From contig DIVW01000011.1 in NCBI GenBank assembly GCA_002428365.1, forward strand, positions 70,543-134,542: a stretch of 64,000 bases of DNA, written 5' to 3'. The notes below the pieces were generated by a model. That model was not told the origin of the DNA. It saw only the letters and a program-made list of their open reading frames with translations, and made no database searches. Position numbers and translations under genes: made by a program. Source of the stretch: Propionibacteriaceae bacterium UBA6122 (GTDB lineage Bacteria > Actinomycetota > Actinomycetes > Propionibacteriales > Propionibacteriaceae). Position 1 is the first letter of the stretch; each line of letters opens with the position of its first letter. Of the stretch, positions 1 through 8,700 are shown in pieces.

Positions 1-535
1 AGGCGACCTGCTCATGCTTCTTTACTTCGGCAGCAACCAGGGCCTTGACCCGGCCTGGCTGGCCTTCGGCGACCAGGATGATCCCGGGCGGGCCGATCAC
101 GCGGTGCACCACGTCGAGCTGCCGGGTGGCGGTGATGGCCGGGGTGTATTCCCACTTCTTCTTGTCGAGCATGCTCAGTGCTACCTCGGCCGAACCGGGC
201 TGGCCGGCGTAGCGGAGGAAGGTGGCCTTCTTGGCGCGATCAAGCAGGATCCACAGGTCGGCGGTGATGCCGGCCGTGACGCCCAGCATCAGCCACATCC
301 ACCAGGGCTGGGCCCAGAAACCGACCAGGGTCAGCAGCACCACGCTGCCGACGAACCCCGCGATCAGCAGCAGGTTCAGCTGCTTATCAACTTCGGCGGT
401 GACCTTGTAGGTCTGCCAAAGCTGGCGGTACCAGGGCCAATCCCTGGGGTCGTTGGAGTTCTTCTTCGCCAGCTTGATCGCCTTGACTTCGGCTTTCTGC
501 TTGGCGGCCAGTTCTTTGGCCTTCTCGCTCGCCAT
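1..535 (-). CDS. DUF4191 membrane protein (C-terminus cut by window edge)
   Basis: About 178 N-terminal residues are visible; the gene runs off the left edge. A charged Lys/Ala-rich head (MASEKAKELAAKQKAEVKAI) is followed by two hydrophobic segments at roughly residues 50-71 and 76-97, then a soluble part containing a VHRVIGPPGIILVAEG stretch. This is the DUF4191 pattern, an actinobacterial family of unknown function normally found next to lipA. The ATG lies directly after the lipA stop codon with no spacer, so the two are probably co-transcribed. The link to lipoate metabolism rests only on conserved neighbourhood. Confidence 0.85.
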   Translation of the reverse strand, partial: MASEKAKELAAKQKAEVKAIKLAKKNSNDPRDWPWYRQLWQTYKVTAEVDKQLNLLLIAGFVGSVVLLTLVGFWAQPWWMWLMLGVTAGITADLWILLDRAKKATFLRYAGQPGSAEVALSMLDKKKWEYTPAITATRQLDVVHRVIGPPGIILVAEGQPGRVKALVAAEVKKHEQVA

Positions 536-1492
536 CTATGCACTCCCCATTTGGACGGCCTCGCCGTCGTTACTCGCCCGTGCCGCTATCGCTTGGCGGT
601 ACAACCGTCCCGCCCGATAGGACGACCGCACCAATGGTCCACTAAGCACGCCGAGGAAGCCTATCGCGGATGCCTCGGCACTGAGATCATCGAATTCGGC
701 TGGAGTCACCCAGCGATCAATCGGGTGGTGGCGCAGGCTGGGCCGGAGGTACTGGGTGATGGTGACCAGTTCGGTGCCGGCCTGATGCAGGTCGTGCAGC
801 GCCTGGCTGATCTCGGCCGACGTCTCGCCCATGCCCAGAATCAGGTTGGACTTGGTCACCAGACCGCGCTCGCGGGCCATGGTGAGCACGCCGAGTGAGC
901 GGCTGTAGTCGAATCCGGGACGGATCTGGCGGAAGATTCGTGGCACGGTTTCCACGTTGTGGGCGAACACTTCCGGAGCGGCATCGAATATCTGGGCGAG
1001 CAACTCGGCGCGTCCGGAGAAGTCGGGGGCCAGCATCTCCACGCCAACGCCGGGGTTTCGGGCATGGATGGCCCGGATTGTCTCGGCATAGAGCCAGGCA
1101 CCCTCATCGGCCAGGTCGTCGCGGCAAACCCCGGTAACGGTGGCATAGCGCAAGCCCATGGTGGCCACTGATTCGGCGACCTTAGCTGGCTCGGTGCGGT
1201 CATAGGCGGTCGGCTTGCCCGACTCGATCTGGCAGAAGTCACAGCGACGGGTGCAGGCGTCCCCGCCGATCAGGAAGGTCGCTTCGCGGTCGGCCCAACA
1301 CTCGAAGATGTTGGGGCACCCAGCCTCCTGGCAGACCGTGTGCAGCCCTTCGTCCTTCACCAGCTTCTGCAACTCGGTGTAGTCCGGCCCGATCTTGGCG
1401 GTGGTCTTGATCCAGGCAGGCTTGCGCTCGATCGGAGTCGCAGCATTGCGGGCCTCGATGCGAAGCAGCTTGCGGGGCTGGGTTTCAGTCAC
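536..1492 (-). CDS. lipA: lipoyl synthase
   Basis: Radical-SAM enzyme inserting two sulfurs into octanoyl groups on lipoyl domains of 2-oxoacid dehydrogenases and GcvH. The 318-residue product has the auxiliary cluster cysteines C54/C59/C65 (CQEAGCPNIFEC), the radical-SAM motif CTRRCDFC (C80/C84/C87) and the C-terminal RSSYRA motif that binds the auxiliary cluster. A GTG start at 1492 was chosen because family homology begins there; the longer ATG reading adds about 35 residues that do not look like LipA. It acts after lipB (2559-3314) on substrates such as SucB (3311-5152). The DUF4191 gene follows immediately. Confidence 0.97.
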   Translation of the reverse strand: MTETQPRKLLRIEARNAATPIERKPAWIKTTAKIGPDYTELQKLVKDEGLHTVCQEAGCPNIFECWADREATFLIGGDACTRRCDFCQIESGKPTAYDRTEPAKVAESVATMGLRYATVTGVCRDDLADEGAWLYAETIRAIHARNPGVGVEMLAPDFSGRAELLAQIFDAAPEVFAHNVETVPRIFRQIRPGFDYSRSLGVLTMARERGLVTKSNLILGMGETSAEISQALHDLHQAGTELVTITQYLRPSLRHHPIDRWVTPAEFDDLSAEASAIGFLGVLSGPLVRSSYRAGRLYRQAIAARASNDGEAVQMGSA

Positions 1493-1641
1493 CGGCCAAT
1501 GGTAACTGGCCCAACCGGGGGGCTCAGCGCCAGCTGAGGTTCCCGGCGAGCATTGCCTAGCGATTTGAGCGGTCCCGGCTCGGCCGGGCTGGTCCACGGC
1601 TAGGGTCGGAAGGTGGGTCCCTCTGCTCTTTAGGGAGAATC

Positions 1642-2532
1642 ATGAACTCGAACATCAGCTTGGCCGTCGTGGTGGCGGTGCTCGCCTCCATCGCCTTCGC
1701 GGCCTCCTCGGTGGTGCAGCATCGCGCTGTGGCCGGGGAGTCCTCGGCCAAGACCGGCGCGAAACTGGGCGGACGCGAGCTGCTCGCGGTGATGAAGAAT
1801 CCAGTCTGGCTAGGGGGACTGCTGCTGCTCGGGTTGAGCGCCGTCGGCCAGGTGGTGGCTCTTCAGCTGGCGCCGGTCACGGTGGTGCAGCCGATCGGCG
1901 TGCTGGCGGTGCCCTGGACGATCCTGCTGGCCGCTCGGGTGCATCGCCAGCAGATCACCCGCGGCATGTGGGGTGGCGCGGCCCTGGCGGTGATCGGCAC
2001 GGTCGCGGTGGCCTGGGTGGCGATCACGCACGCGACGCCGTCCCCGGAGCTGCAGGACCAGCGGCTGGTGATCGGCACCTTGATTGGGTTCGCCGTAGCG
2101 GCGGCCTTCGCGTTCCTCGGCGTCCGGGGCCCGGTGGCTTGGCGTTGTCTGGCCTGGGCCCTGGCGGCTTCGGTGGTTTACGGAATGGAATCGGGGCTGG
2201 TGAAGGCCATTGGTGCCTATCTGGCAGCTGGGCCTTGGCTGGCCTCGGGCATCTTCTGGTTCCTGGTTGCCGCCATCGTGATCGGGGTGGCCCTGGCTGG
2301 AGTTTGGATCCAACAGGGCTACGCCAACGGGCCAGCCGAAATCGTAGTCGGCGGCCTGAACGCTGGGGCGCCGATCGCTGGCGTGGCCTTTGGGGTGGCC
2401 ATCCTGGGCGAGGGCAAATTCCTGGTGCAGGATCCGCTGGCGATAGTGGCGATGCTGGCCTTCGCCGTCGTGGCGCTGTCGGGGGTGGTGCTGCTGTCCA
2501 AGCACCACCCGGAGGGTGCCGAGATTGGGTGA
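1642..2532 (+). CDS. DMT-superfamily (EamA/NIPA-like) multi-pass membrane transporter
   Basis: A 296-residue, very hydrophobic protein with about nine transmembrane segments and an internal repeat typical of the drug/metabolite transporter superfamily. The PVTVVQPIGVLAVPWTILLA and LNAGAPIAGVAFGVAILGEG segments resemble the paired TM3-TM4 loops of that family. The substrate cannot be read from sequence; magnesium transport, known for eukaryotic NIPA proteins, is only one option. It is transcribed divergently from lipA, with a plausible ribosome site (agggag) before the ATG. Confidence 0.85.
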   Translation: MNSNISLAVVVAVLASIAFAASSVVQHRAVAGESSAKTGAKLGGRELLAVMKNPVWLGGLLLLGLSAVGQVVALQLAPVTVVQPIGVLAVPWTILLAARVHRQQITRGMWGGAALAVIGTVAVAWVAITHATPSPELQDQRLVIGTLIGFAVAAAFAFLGVRGPVAWRCLAWALAASVVYGMESGLVKAIGAYLAAGPWLASGIFWFLVAAIVIGVALAGVWIQQGYANGPAEIVVGGLNAGAPIAGVAFGVAILGEGKFLVQDPLAIVAMLAFAVVALSGVVLLSKHHPEGAEIG

Positions 2533-2558
2533 ACACTCCCGGGCAGCCCGAGGTTGAC

Positions 2559-3314
2559 TCAGACGGTTAGTCCGTAGGTCACCGCGGGCGTGCGTGGCTC
2601 ACTGACGGCAGCACGCAGGTCAGGGGATTGGGTGAAGGACCCGAATGCCAGCATTTCGGCCAAATGCGGCTCCAGATCGACGGCCACCTGGCCCAAGTCC
2701 GGTGCTGAGCCGAGCTCTACGGCCATTGAAGTGACTTCAGCATCATCGATACCACAGGGGACAATCTTGCCGAAGTAGCGCAAGTCTGGGTCGATGTTCA
2801 AAGCGAAGCCGTGCATGGTGGTTCGTTTGGACACCCGCACTCCGATCGCGGCGATCTTGCGCTCGCTACGTCGCCCGCTGGCGGCAAGCCAGACTCCGGT
2901 GCGGCCGGGAATTCGGCCGGTGGTCAGCCCGTAGTCGGCCAACAGCCGAATCAGGGCCTCCTCAACTCGACGGACGTAGTCAACCACGCCCACCCGGTCG
3001 GGAAGGGTGACGATCGGGTAGCCGACCAGCTGGCCGGGGCCGTGATAGGTGATCTTCCCGCCGCGATCCACCTCCACCACGGGGGTGCCGTCCAGGGGAC
3101 GTTCATGCGGCTCGGTGCGGTGCCCAGCGGTGAACACGTGATCATGCTCGACGTACAACACCCGAGGCGATGCCTGACCAGCGGCTACCTGGGCGTGCAC
3201 CCGGCGCTGCAGATCCCAGCCAGCCTGGTAGTCGAGCAACTGCGGCGGGTCATCGGTGATGCCCACGTAGTCGAACTCAACCGCCCAGCGGCTGGGATTC
3301 CTAGCAGCGGTCAC
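2559..3314 (-). CDS. lipB: lipoyl(octanoyl) transferase
   Basis: Moves octanoyl from acyl-carrier protein to lipoyl-domain lysines, the step before LipA. The 251-residue product carries the LipB motif GGKITYHGPGQLVGYPIV, the catalytic lysine in RKIAAIGVR and the catalytic cysteine in KIVPCGI. Its ATG overlaps the sucB stop by 4 nt (ATGA, 3311-3314), so the gene that modifies the lipoyl domain is translationally coupled to the gene encoding a two-lipoyl-domain substrate. About 20 C-terminal residues after the core look variable. Confidence 0.97.
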   Translation of the reverse strand: MTAARNPSRWAVEFDYVGITDDPPQLLDYQAGWDLQRRVHAQVAAGQASPRVLYVEHDHVFTAGHRTEPHERPLDGTPVVEVDRGGKITYHGPGQLVGYPIVTLPDRVGVVDYVRRVEEALIRLLADYGLTTGRIPGRTGVWLAASGRRSERKIAAIGVRVSKRTTMHGFALNIDPDLRYFGKIVPCGIDDAEVTSMAVELGSAPDLGQVAVDLEPHLAEMLAFGSFTQSPDLRAAVSEPRTPAVTYGLTV

Positions 3315-5152
3315 TGGCCAAGTTCGCTACCGAATTCGCCTTCTTCCAGGCGGGCTTTAACGAAGCTCAGGAAGCGGGCGGCGGTGGCGCCATCGACCAG
3401 GCGATGGTCGTAGGACAGCGAGAGATACATCATGTCGCGCACGGCCACGATTTCGCCGAGCTTGGGGTCGTTGACCACCATCGGACGCTTCACCAACGCG
3501 CCGGTGCCCAGGATGGCCACCTGCGGCTGGTTGATGATCGGGGTGTCGAACAAGGTGCCGGCCGAACCGTAGTTGGTGATGGTGAAAGTGCCACCGCTCA
3601 GCTCGTCGGGGGAGACTTTGCCCTCCCTGGTGCGGCTGCCCAGATCGGCGATCTTCTTGGCCAGTCCGGGAACGCTCAGGTTGCCTGCATCGGCGATCAC
3701 CGGCACCAGTAGACCGCGCTCGGTATCGACCGCGATGCCCAGGTGCTCGGCGGCGGCGTAGCTGATCGTGCCCGCTTTAGTGTCGATGGTGGCGTTGACC
3801 ACCGGGAACTGCTTTAGCGCCTCAGCGGTCGCCTTGGCGATGAAGGCGAGGAAGGTCAGGCCAACACCTTCGCGGGCGGCGAAATCGCCCTTCACCTTGG
3901 CGCGCAGTTTGGCGACGTTGGTGAGGTCGACCTCGACGGTGGCGGTGAGCTGAGCCGAAACCTGTAGCGACTCCACCATGCGCTTGGCGATGGTGGCTCG
4001 AAGACGGCTCATCGCTTCAGTGGTGCCGCGCTTGGCCGCATCCGGGCTGGGAGCCACGGTCTTGGCCTGGGCTGCGGGAGCAGCTGCGGGCGCGGCAGGC
4101 GCGGCAGCCTTCTTCGCCTCGGCGGCGGCGAGCACGTCCTGCTTGCGGATGCGTCCGCCTACTCCGGTGCCGGTGACCTCGGCCAGTTCGACGCCATTGG
4201 CCTCAGCCATCTTGCGCACCAGCGGGGTGACGTAGACGTCCTCTTCGGTGGTGGTGCGGGGAGCGGCCGCGGCCGGCGCTGGAGCCGGAGCGGCCGGGGC
4301 GGCCGGGGCGGGGACGGGAGCAGGTGCCGGGACGGGGGCCGGAGCGGGGACGGGAGCAGGTGCCGGGACGGGAGCAGGTGCCGGAGCGGCCGAACCAGGG
4401 GCAGTCGGTAGCGCGGGAGCAGAGGCAGCGACGGGGGCAACAGGCGCGGCCGGAGCTGGCGCGGCCGGGGCAGCACCAGCGGCGCCGATCACGGCCAGTA
4501 CGGCACCGACGGCGGCGACCGCATCTTCGGGCACTCGGATTTCGACCAGGACGCCGGAGGTTGGCGCCGGAATCTCGGTGTCGACCTTGTCGGTGGAAAC
4601 CTCGACCAGCGGTTCGTCAGCGAAGACTTCGTCCCCGACGGCCTTCAGCCAGCGGGAGATGGTGCCCTCGGTCACCGACTCACCCAGCTGCGGCAGGACG
4701 ACGTCGACGCCTCCGGCTGCCGGCGCGGCCGTCGGAGCGGCGGGGGCAACCGGAACAGCGGGGGCAACCGGAACGGCGGGGGCAACCGGAACGGCGGGGG
4801 CGGCTGGCATCGCGGGCGCCGCTGGCACTGCCGGAGGAGCCGGCATGGCTGGCGCGGCGGGCATCGCCGGGGTGGGTTCAGCAGGTGCGGGTTCAGCAGG
4901 TGCGGGAGCTTCACTGGCCTCGCCGATTAGGGCCAGCGTTGCACCCACGGCAGCGACGCCGTCCTCAGCGACCAGGATCTCCAACAGCACGCCTGCGATC
5001 GGCGAGGGAACCTCGGTGTCGACCTTGTCGGTGGAGATCTCCACCAACGGCTCGTCAACGGCCACGGTGTCCCCAACCTGCTTCAGCCAACGCGAGACCG
5101 TACCTTCGGTCACGCTTTCGCCGAGTGCCGGAAGTGGAACGGGAGTGGACAT
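3311..5152 (-). CDS. sucB: dihydrolipoamide acyltransferase (E2) with two lipoyl domains
   Basis: E2 core of 2-oxoacid dehydrogenase complexes. The 613-residue protein has two lipoyl domains with modified lysines in TDKVDTE motifs at K43 and about K189, an E3-binding domain near residues 307-345 (VTPLVRKMAEANGVELAEV), and a C-terminal acyltransferase domain with the catalytic DHRLVDG. Actinobacterial SucB/DlaT of this layout serves pyruvate and often 2-oxoglutarate dehydrogenase; the substrate is not decided by sequence. Two long Ala/Pro linkers are built from short tandem DNA repeats. lipB overlaps its 3' end. Confidence 0.96.
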   Translation of the reverse strand: MSTPVPLPALGESVTEGTVSRWLKQVGDTVAVDEPLVEISTDKVDTEVPSPIAGVLLEILVAEDGVAAVGATLALIGEASEAPAPAEPAPAEPTPAMPAAPAMPAPPAVPAAPAMPAAPAVPVAPAVPVAPAVPVAPAAPTAAPAAGGVDVVLPQLGESVTEGTISRWLKAVGDEVFADEPLVEVSTDKVDTEIPAPTSGVLVEIRVPEDAVAAVGAVLAVIGAAGAAPAAPAPAAPVAPVAASAPALPTAPGSAAPAPAPVPAPAPVPAPAPVPAPAPVPAPAAPAAPAPAPAAAAPRTTTEEDVYVTPLVRKMAEANGVELAEVTGTGVGGRIRKQDVLAAAEAKKAAAPAAPAAAPAAQAKTVAPSPDAAKRGTTEAMSRLRATIAKRMVESLQVSAQLTATVEVDLTNVAKLRAKVKGDFAAREGVGLTFLAFIAKATAEALKQFPVVNATIDTKAGTISYAAAEHLGIAVDTERGLLVPVIADAGNLSVPGLAKKIADLGSRTREGKVSPDELSGGTFTITNYGSAGTLFDTPIINQPQVAILGTGALVKRPMVVNDPKLGEIVAVRDMMYLSLSYDHRLVDGATAARFLSFVKARLEEGEFGSELGQ

Positions 5153-5225
5153 TGCAGGGCTCCTTACGGTTGCTGGCGGTTACCAGAGTTCAGCCTAGTC
5201 CCCACTCGCAGGCCATAATGCCGGG

Positions 5226-5546
5226 GTGGGTTGGTTCTCAAGAAAGCGGAACAAAACCGGCGCCCCGTCTGCCCGGGAGTTGGACGCGGCGACGCGCGCC
5301 CATCTTGAGGAGTTCCTCAGCACCCGGCGCGGCATTGAAGCATTCATCGAGCAGCCAACCTCGCTAAACCCGGCCACGCTGCTGCTGATCGCTCACGATG
5401 GCGAATGGACCCGTCGCAGCGTGCCGGACGTGGCCTGGGCAAGGCGGTTCGCTCGCCAGCATCGGCTGCCTGCCTACGATGCGGGCGTCATCGGCTACCC
5501 CCAGCGGCTGCGTGATTACAACTCCCGGCGGCGATCAGAGCGCTGA
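5226..5546 (+). CDS. conserved small protein of unknown function
   Basis: A 106-residue, basic, soluble protein starting at GTG 5226 (MGWFSRKRN). It contains a recognisable core (TLLLIAHDGEWTRRSVPD, then ARRFARQHRLPAYDAGVIGYP) that I associate with short actinobacterial proteins beside sucB; no enzymatic motif is visible. Codon use matches neighbours and the gene diverges from sucB. Its last 31 bp overlap the 3' end of the converging flavin dehydrogenase gene. Function unknown. Confidence 0.75.
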   Translation: MGWFSRKRNKTGAPSARELDAATRAHLEEFLSTRRGIEAFIEQPTSLNPATLLLIAHDGEWTRRSVPDVAWARRFARQHRLPAYDAGVIGYPQRLRDYNSRRRSER

Positions 5547-7075
5547 TCAGTGGCGGCCAGGAAAGCTGCCACCAGGCTTTCGCCCAAAGCCGCCCCATCT
5601 GCGGGCGAGGTGCCGGCGAAGATCGAAGCAGCCGTGCCAGCGCAGGCGTAAAGGCCCTCAATCACGGTGGCATCACTACGTAGAACTCGCCAAGACGCGT
5701 CGGTAACCAGGCCGCCCTTGGTGCCAGCATCGCCGGGGTAGATCTTGACCGCCCAGAACGGCGGCTTGTCGATCTTGCCAAGGGAGGCGTTCTTCCGCTT
5801 GCTCTTGGCTGCGGCGTCCAGCAGTCCCCGATTGAAATCGGAATCGGTGCCTTTGGCGGCGAAGTTGTTGAACCTCACCACGGTGCCCAACAGTCCAGCC
5901 CGATCCAGCCCGGTGGCTTGGGCCAGGTCGTTGAGGGTGTTGGCTCGGGTGATCTCGCCGTCCTCGATTGCTCGCCGTGGGGTGTTGCCCGGGTTCCACG
6001 GGCCAAGTTGGCAGTGCTGACGGTGCCGGTTGTCAACGATCAGATAGGACGGCACGGCTCGCACCCCGCGACTGTGGTCATACATGGCCGAGCCGAGGTC
6101 GTAGTCGGGCCGGGTCTCATCGATATAGCGATCACCGGCAGCGTCGACCAGCAATGAGTGTGGGTAGTGCATGGCCTCGCGCACTGGGTAGGCCTTACCT
6201 TCAGTCACCATCACCGGCTGCCACCACGCGTCAGCGAGATTGGTGGTGGCAGCGCCAATACCTTCGGCCATGGTGAGCAGGTCGCCGTAGTTGGTGCCAG
6301 CGGTGCTCGTCCAGGCCGTATCGGTTGGCAGGGGCAGATGTTCATCGCGCAGGCCGGCGTCGGCCTCGAATCCGCCCGCGGCCAGCAGCACCCGGGACGC
6401 GATGATCTCGGTCTCGACCCCGTCGCGATCAACCACGACCGCGGTGATCCGACCGCCCTGTGTTCGTAAGGCCGTGGCTGGGGTGTCCAGCCACAACTCG
6501 ACGCCGTTGGCCACCGCGCGATGCAGCAGGTGGGCCACCAGTGATTCGCCACCAGTTGCGGTGCGCCGCGGTAGCGGCAGCCTGGCCAAGGCGTCGCGCA
6601 TCAAGCCGGTGGCGCGGGCCAGCGCCGAATCGGTCTCGCCAAGGAGGCGCCGGTCGATCGGCCCGGCCTGAATTGCCCGGCCGCTGGCTTTGGCGCCAGG
6701 TAATAGCAGGTGCTGGTCGCTGACCCCCTTCGCCACCTGTAAGGGCACGTTCGAGGACGCCAACCACCGGGCCAACTTGGGGGCGGTCTTGACGAAGGCG
6801 GCGCGCTGGGCGGCCGCGTTGGCCCCAGCCGGATCGCCGAGGAGGGCGGTTAAGTATTCGGCAGCCTCAGTCGGGGTGTCCTCGGCACCAGCTTTAATCA
6901 TGATCGGGTTGGCCGGTAGCCAGGTCACCCCGTCACCAGCCGTTGTGCTGCCCCCAACTCGACCGGACGCTTCCACGACGATCACCTGGTCGCCTAGGCG
7001 GCGGGCGGCGGCAGCAGCCAGCAGGCCAGCAGCCCCCGCGCCGACCACCACCAGATCAGTGGTGTAGGACTCCAT
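5516..7075 (-). CDS. FAD-dependent oxidoreductase, ketosteroid-dehydrogenase / fumarate-reductase-like
   Basis: A 519-residue flavoprotein of the FAD_binding_2 family. The Rossmann motif VVVGAGAAGLLAAAAA and a following acidic residue (VVEASGRVGGST) sit at the N-terminus; the FAD-contacting tail has GTKGGLVTDASWRVL and ACAGTAASIFAGTSPADGAA. These resemble 3-ketosteroid Delta1-dehydrogenases and related enzymes; no steroid genes surround it, so the substrate is open. It sits 1 bp downstream of pepA on the same strand and is probably co-transcribed. Its 3' end overlaps the convergent gene at 5226. Confidence 0.85.
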   Translation of the reverse strand: MESYTTDLVVVGAGAAGLLAAAAARRLGDQVIVVEASGRVGGSTTAGDGVTWLPANPIMIKAGAEDTPTEAAEYLTALLGDPAGANAAAQRAAFVKTAPKLARWLASSNVPLQVAKGVSDQHLLLPGAKASGRAIQAGPIDRRLLGETDSALARATGLMRDALARLPLPRRTATGGESLVAHLLHRAVANGVELWLDTPATALRTQGGRITAVVVDRDGVETEIIASRVLLAAGGFEADAGLRDEHLPLPTDTAWTSTAGTNYGDLLTMAEGIGAATTNLADAWWQPVMVTEGKAYPVREAMHYPHSLLVDAAGDRYIDETRPDYDLGSAMYDHSRGVRAVPSYLIVDNRHRQHCQLGPWNPGNTPRRAIEDGEITRANTLNDLAQATGLDRAGLLGTVVRFNNFAAKGTDSDFNRGLLDAAAKSKRKNASLGKIDKPPFWAVKIYPGDAGTKGGLVTDASWRVLRSDATVIEGLYACAGTAASIFAGTSPADGAALGESLVAAFLAATDQRSDRRREL

Positions 7076-7076
7076 C

Positions 7077-8588
7077 TCAGTTGGCCCGGGAGTGGGCCAG
7101 CGCGATCAGCGTCCGCACGCTCATGCCGGTCCCGCCAGTGGGGGTGTAGTCATGGGCCGAGGCTGAGTTGAATGCCGGTCCAGCGATGTCCAGGTGAGCC
7201 CACGGGATTTCCTCGGGGACGAACTTGGACAAGAAAGCGGCCGCGGTCAGCGCACCGCCGTAGCGGTCGCCGGTGGACTTGAAGTCAGCCACCTCCGAAT
7301 CCAGCTTCGGCGTGGCATCCTCGGGGATCGGCAGCTGCCAGAACGACTCACCAGCGGCCTCGGCGGCGTCCAACACCATGTCGGCGGTTTCGTCATCACG
7401 GGCCATCAGGCCAGCCACATTAAGACCGAGCGCCACCATGCAGGCACCGGTCAATGTGGCCACATCGATCACCAGATCTGGGGTTTCGGTAGCGCACTTG
7501 GCCAGGGCGTCGGCCAGCACCAGGCGGCCCTCGGCATCGGTGTTGCCATTTTCCACGGTGGTGCCGCCGAACATGGTCAGCACATCAGAGGGACGCCCGG
7601 CGTGGCCGGAAGGCATGTTTTCGGCCATCGCTGCCCAGGCGGTCACCCGGATCCGCAAGCCAAGCTGCGCGATGGCAGCCACCGTGGCCAGTACCGAAGC
7701 GGCTCCGGCCATATCGCACTTCATGGTGTACATACCTTCGGCGGCCTTCAGATCCAGGCCGCCGGAGTCGAAAGTGATGCCCTTGCCCACCAGGGCCAGG
7801 TGGAACCGCGCCCCGCGCGGAGCGTAGGAGAGCTTCACCAGTCGTGGCTTGCGGCTCGATCCGCCGCCGACTGCGAGCAGGCCGCCGAAGCCGTCCCGCT
7901 CCAGCGCTTTGTCGTCCCACACCTCGATGCCGAGCTTGTGCGTGCGGGCCAGCGTCCGGGCGGCTTCGGCGAAGGTTTCGGGGTAGAGGTAGTTGGCCGG
8001 GGTGTTGACCCAGTCGCGCGCCTGCACCACGGCTGCCGCGGTGGCCGCCGCCAGGTCGAGAGCCTGCTTGGCCTCGGGCTTCTTGTTCGGGCTGACCAGG
8101 GTGATCGAGGCGATGCCGGGCTGTTCGGCCTTGGTTGGCCCATAGCGGTAGGTGGCCAACAGGGCGCCTTCGGCAGCGCCCTTGATGATGCCGGGCTCGG
8201 CGGTCTCCAGGCTGACGGTGACTTGTTGGGCCGCCTGCGCAGGCAGTGCGTCGATCAGCCGGACGGCAGCCCCCACGGCGCGACGCACCTGCTCAGCGGT
8301 GACGTCGATGGGGCCGAGGCCGACCACGACCAGCTTCTGTCCAGCGGGCAGCGGCACTAGCACCGCCTTGCCGTTCTTGGCAGAGCCGCCGAGTTGGGCG
8401 GCGAGGGTGGCCAGGTCGACGCCGAGGGCTTTCGCGCTGGCCTTGGCCCGGTCGTCGGGCAGTCCCACCAGAATGCCGCCGTCAGAAGTCTGGGCCAGTC
8501 CGACGACAAGGATCCCGGGATCCTTGCCGACACTGGTCGACAGGGCGATGGCGGGAAGACTGAAGCTGAACACTTTGACTGCCTTCAT
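7077..8588 (-). CDS. pepA: leucyl aminopeptidase (M17 family)
   Basis: Cytosolic hexameric aminopeptidase using two metal ions. The 503-residue length fits the family. The signature NTDAEGRLVLADAL is intact, as are the metal/catalytic segments VGKGITFDSGGLDLK and MKCDMAGAASV. The N-terminal third is the variable M17 domain. The gene neighbours sucB/lipB and gcvT, as mycobacterial pepB does. The ATG at 8588 diverges from gcvT across a 112-bp gap in which I saw no riboswitch. Confidence 0.96.
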   Translation of the reverse strand: MKAVKVFSFSLPAIALSTSVGKDPGILVVGLAQTSDGGILVGLPDDRAKASAKALGVDLATLAAQLGGSAKNGKAVLVPLPAGQKLVVVGLGPIDVTAEQVRRAVGAAVRLIDALPAQAAQQVTVSLETAEPGIIKGAAEGALLATYRYGPTKAEQPGIASITLVSPNKKPEAKQALDLAAATAAAVVQARDWVNTPANYLYPETFAEAARTLARTHKLGIEVWDDKALERDGFGGLLAVGGGSSRKPRLVKLSYAPRGARFHLALVGKGITFDSGGLDLKAAEGMYTMKCDMAGAASVLATVAAIAQLGLRIRVTAWAAMAENMPSGHAGRPSDVLTMFGGTTVENGNTDAEGRLVLADALAKCATETPDLVIDVATLTGACMVALGLNVAGLMARDDETADMVLDAAEAAGESFWQLPIPEDATPKLDSEVADFKSTGDRYGGALTAAAFLSKFVPEEIPWAHLDIAGPAFNSASAHDYTPTGGTGMSVRTLIALAHSRAN

Positions 8589-8700
8589 AAGTAGTGGTGA
8601 ACCCCAACGCCCCTAGGCTACTTGTACTGAGCCCGACGAAGTAGTGCGCCGCAGCTAGGTGCGCGGTGCCCCCAATGCCTGAAGCCTGACAAGAGGAGCC

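Noticed and set aside
14..898. Long plus-strand frame (294 residues) opposite the DUF4191 and lipA genes
   Set aside because: Rich in Gly/His/Gln with no family motif; the minus strand holds LipA with all cysteines. Antisense artefact of GC-rich codon bias.
4248..5198. Gly/Ala/Thr-rich 316-residue plus-strand frame
   Set aside because: Mirror of the Ala/Pro linker repeats of sucB on the opposite strand.
7194..8360. 388-residue plus-strand frame
   Set aside because: Lies entirely antisense to pepA, which has intact catalytic motifs.
8589..8700. Possible glycine riboswitch before gcvT
   Set aside because: The 112-bp gap contains no recognisable tandem glycine aptamer core.
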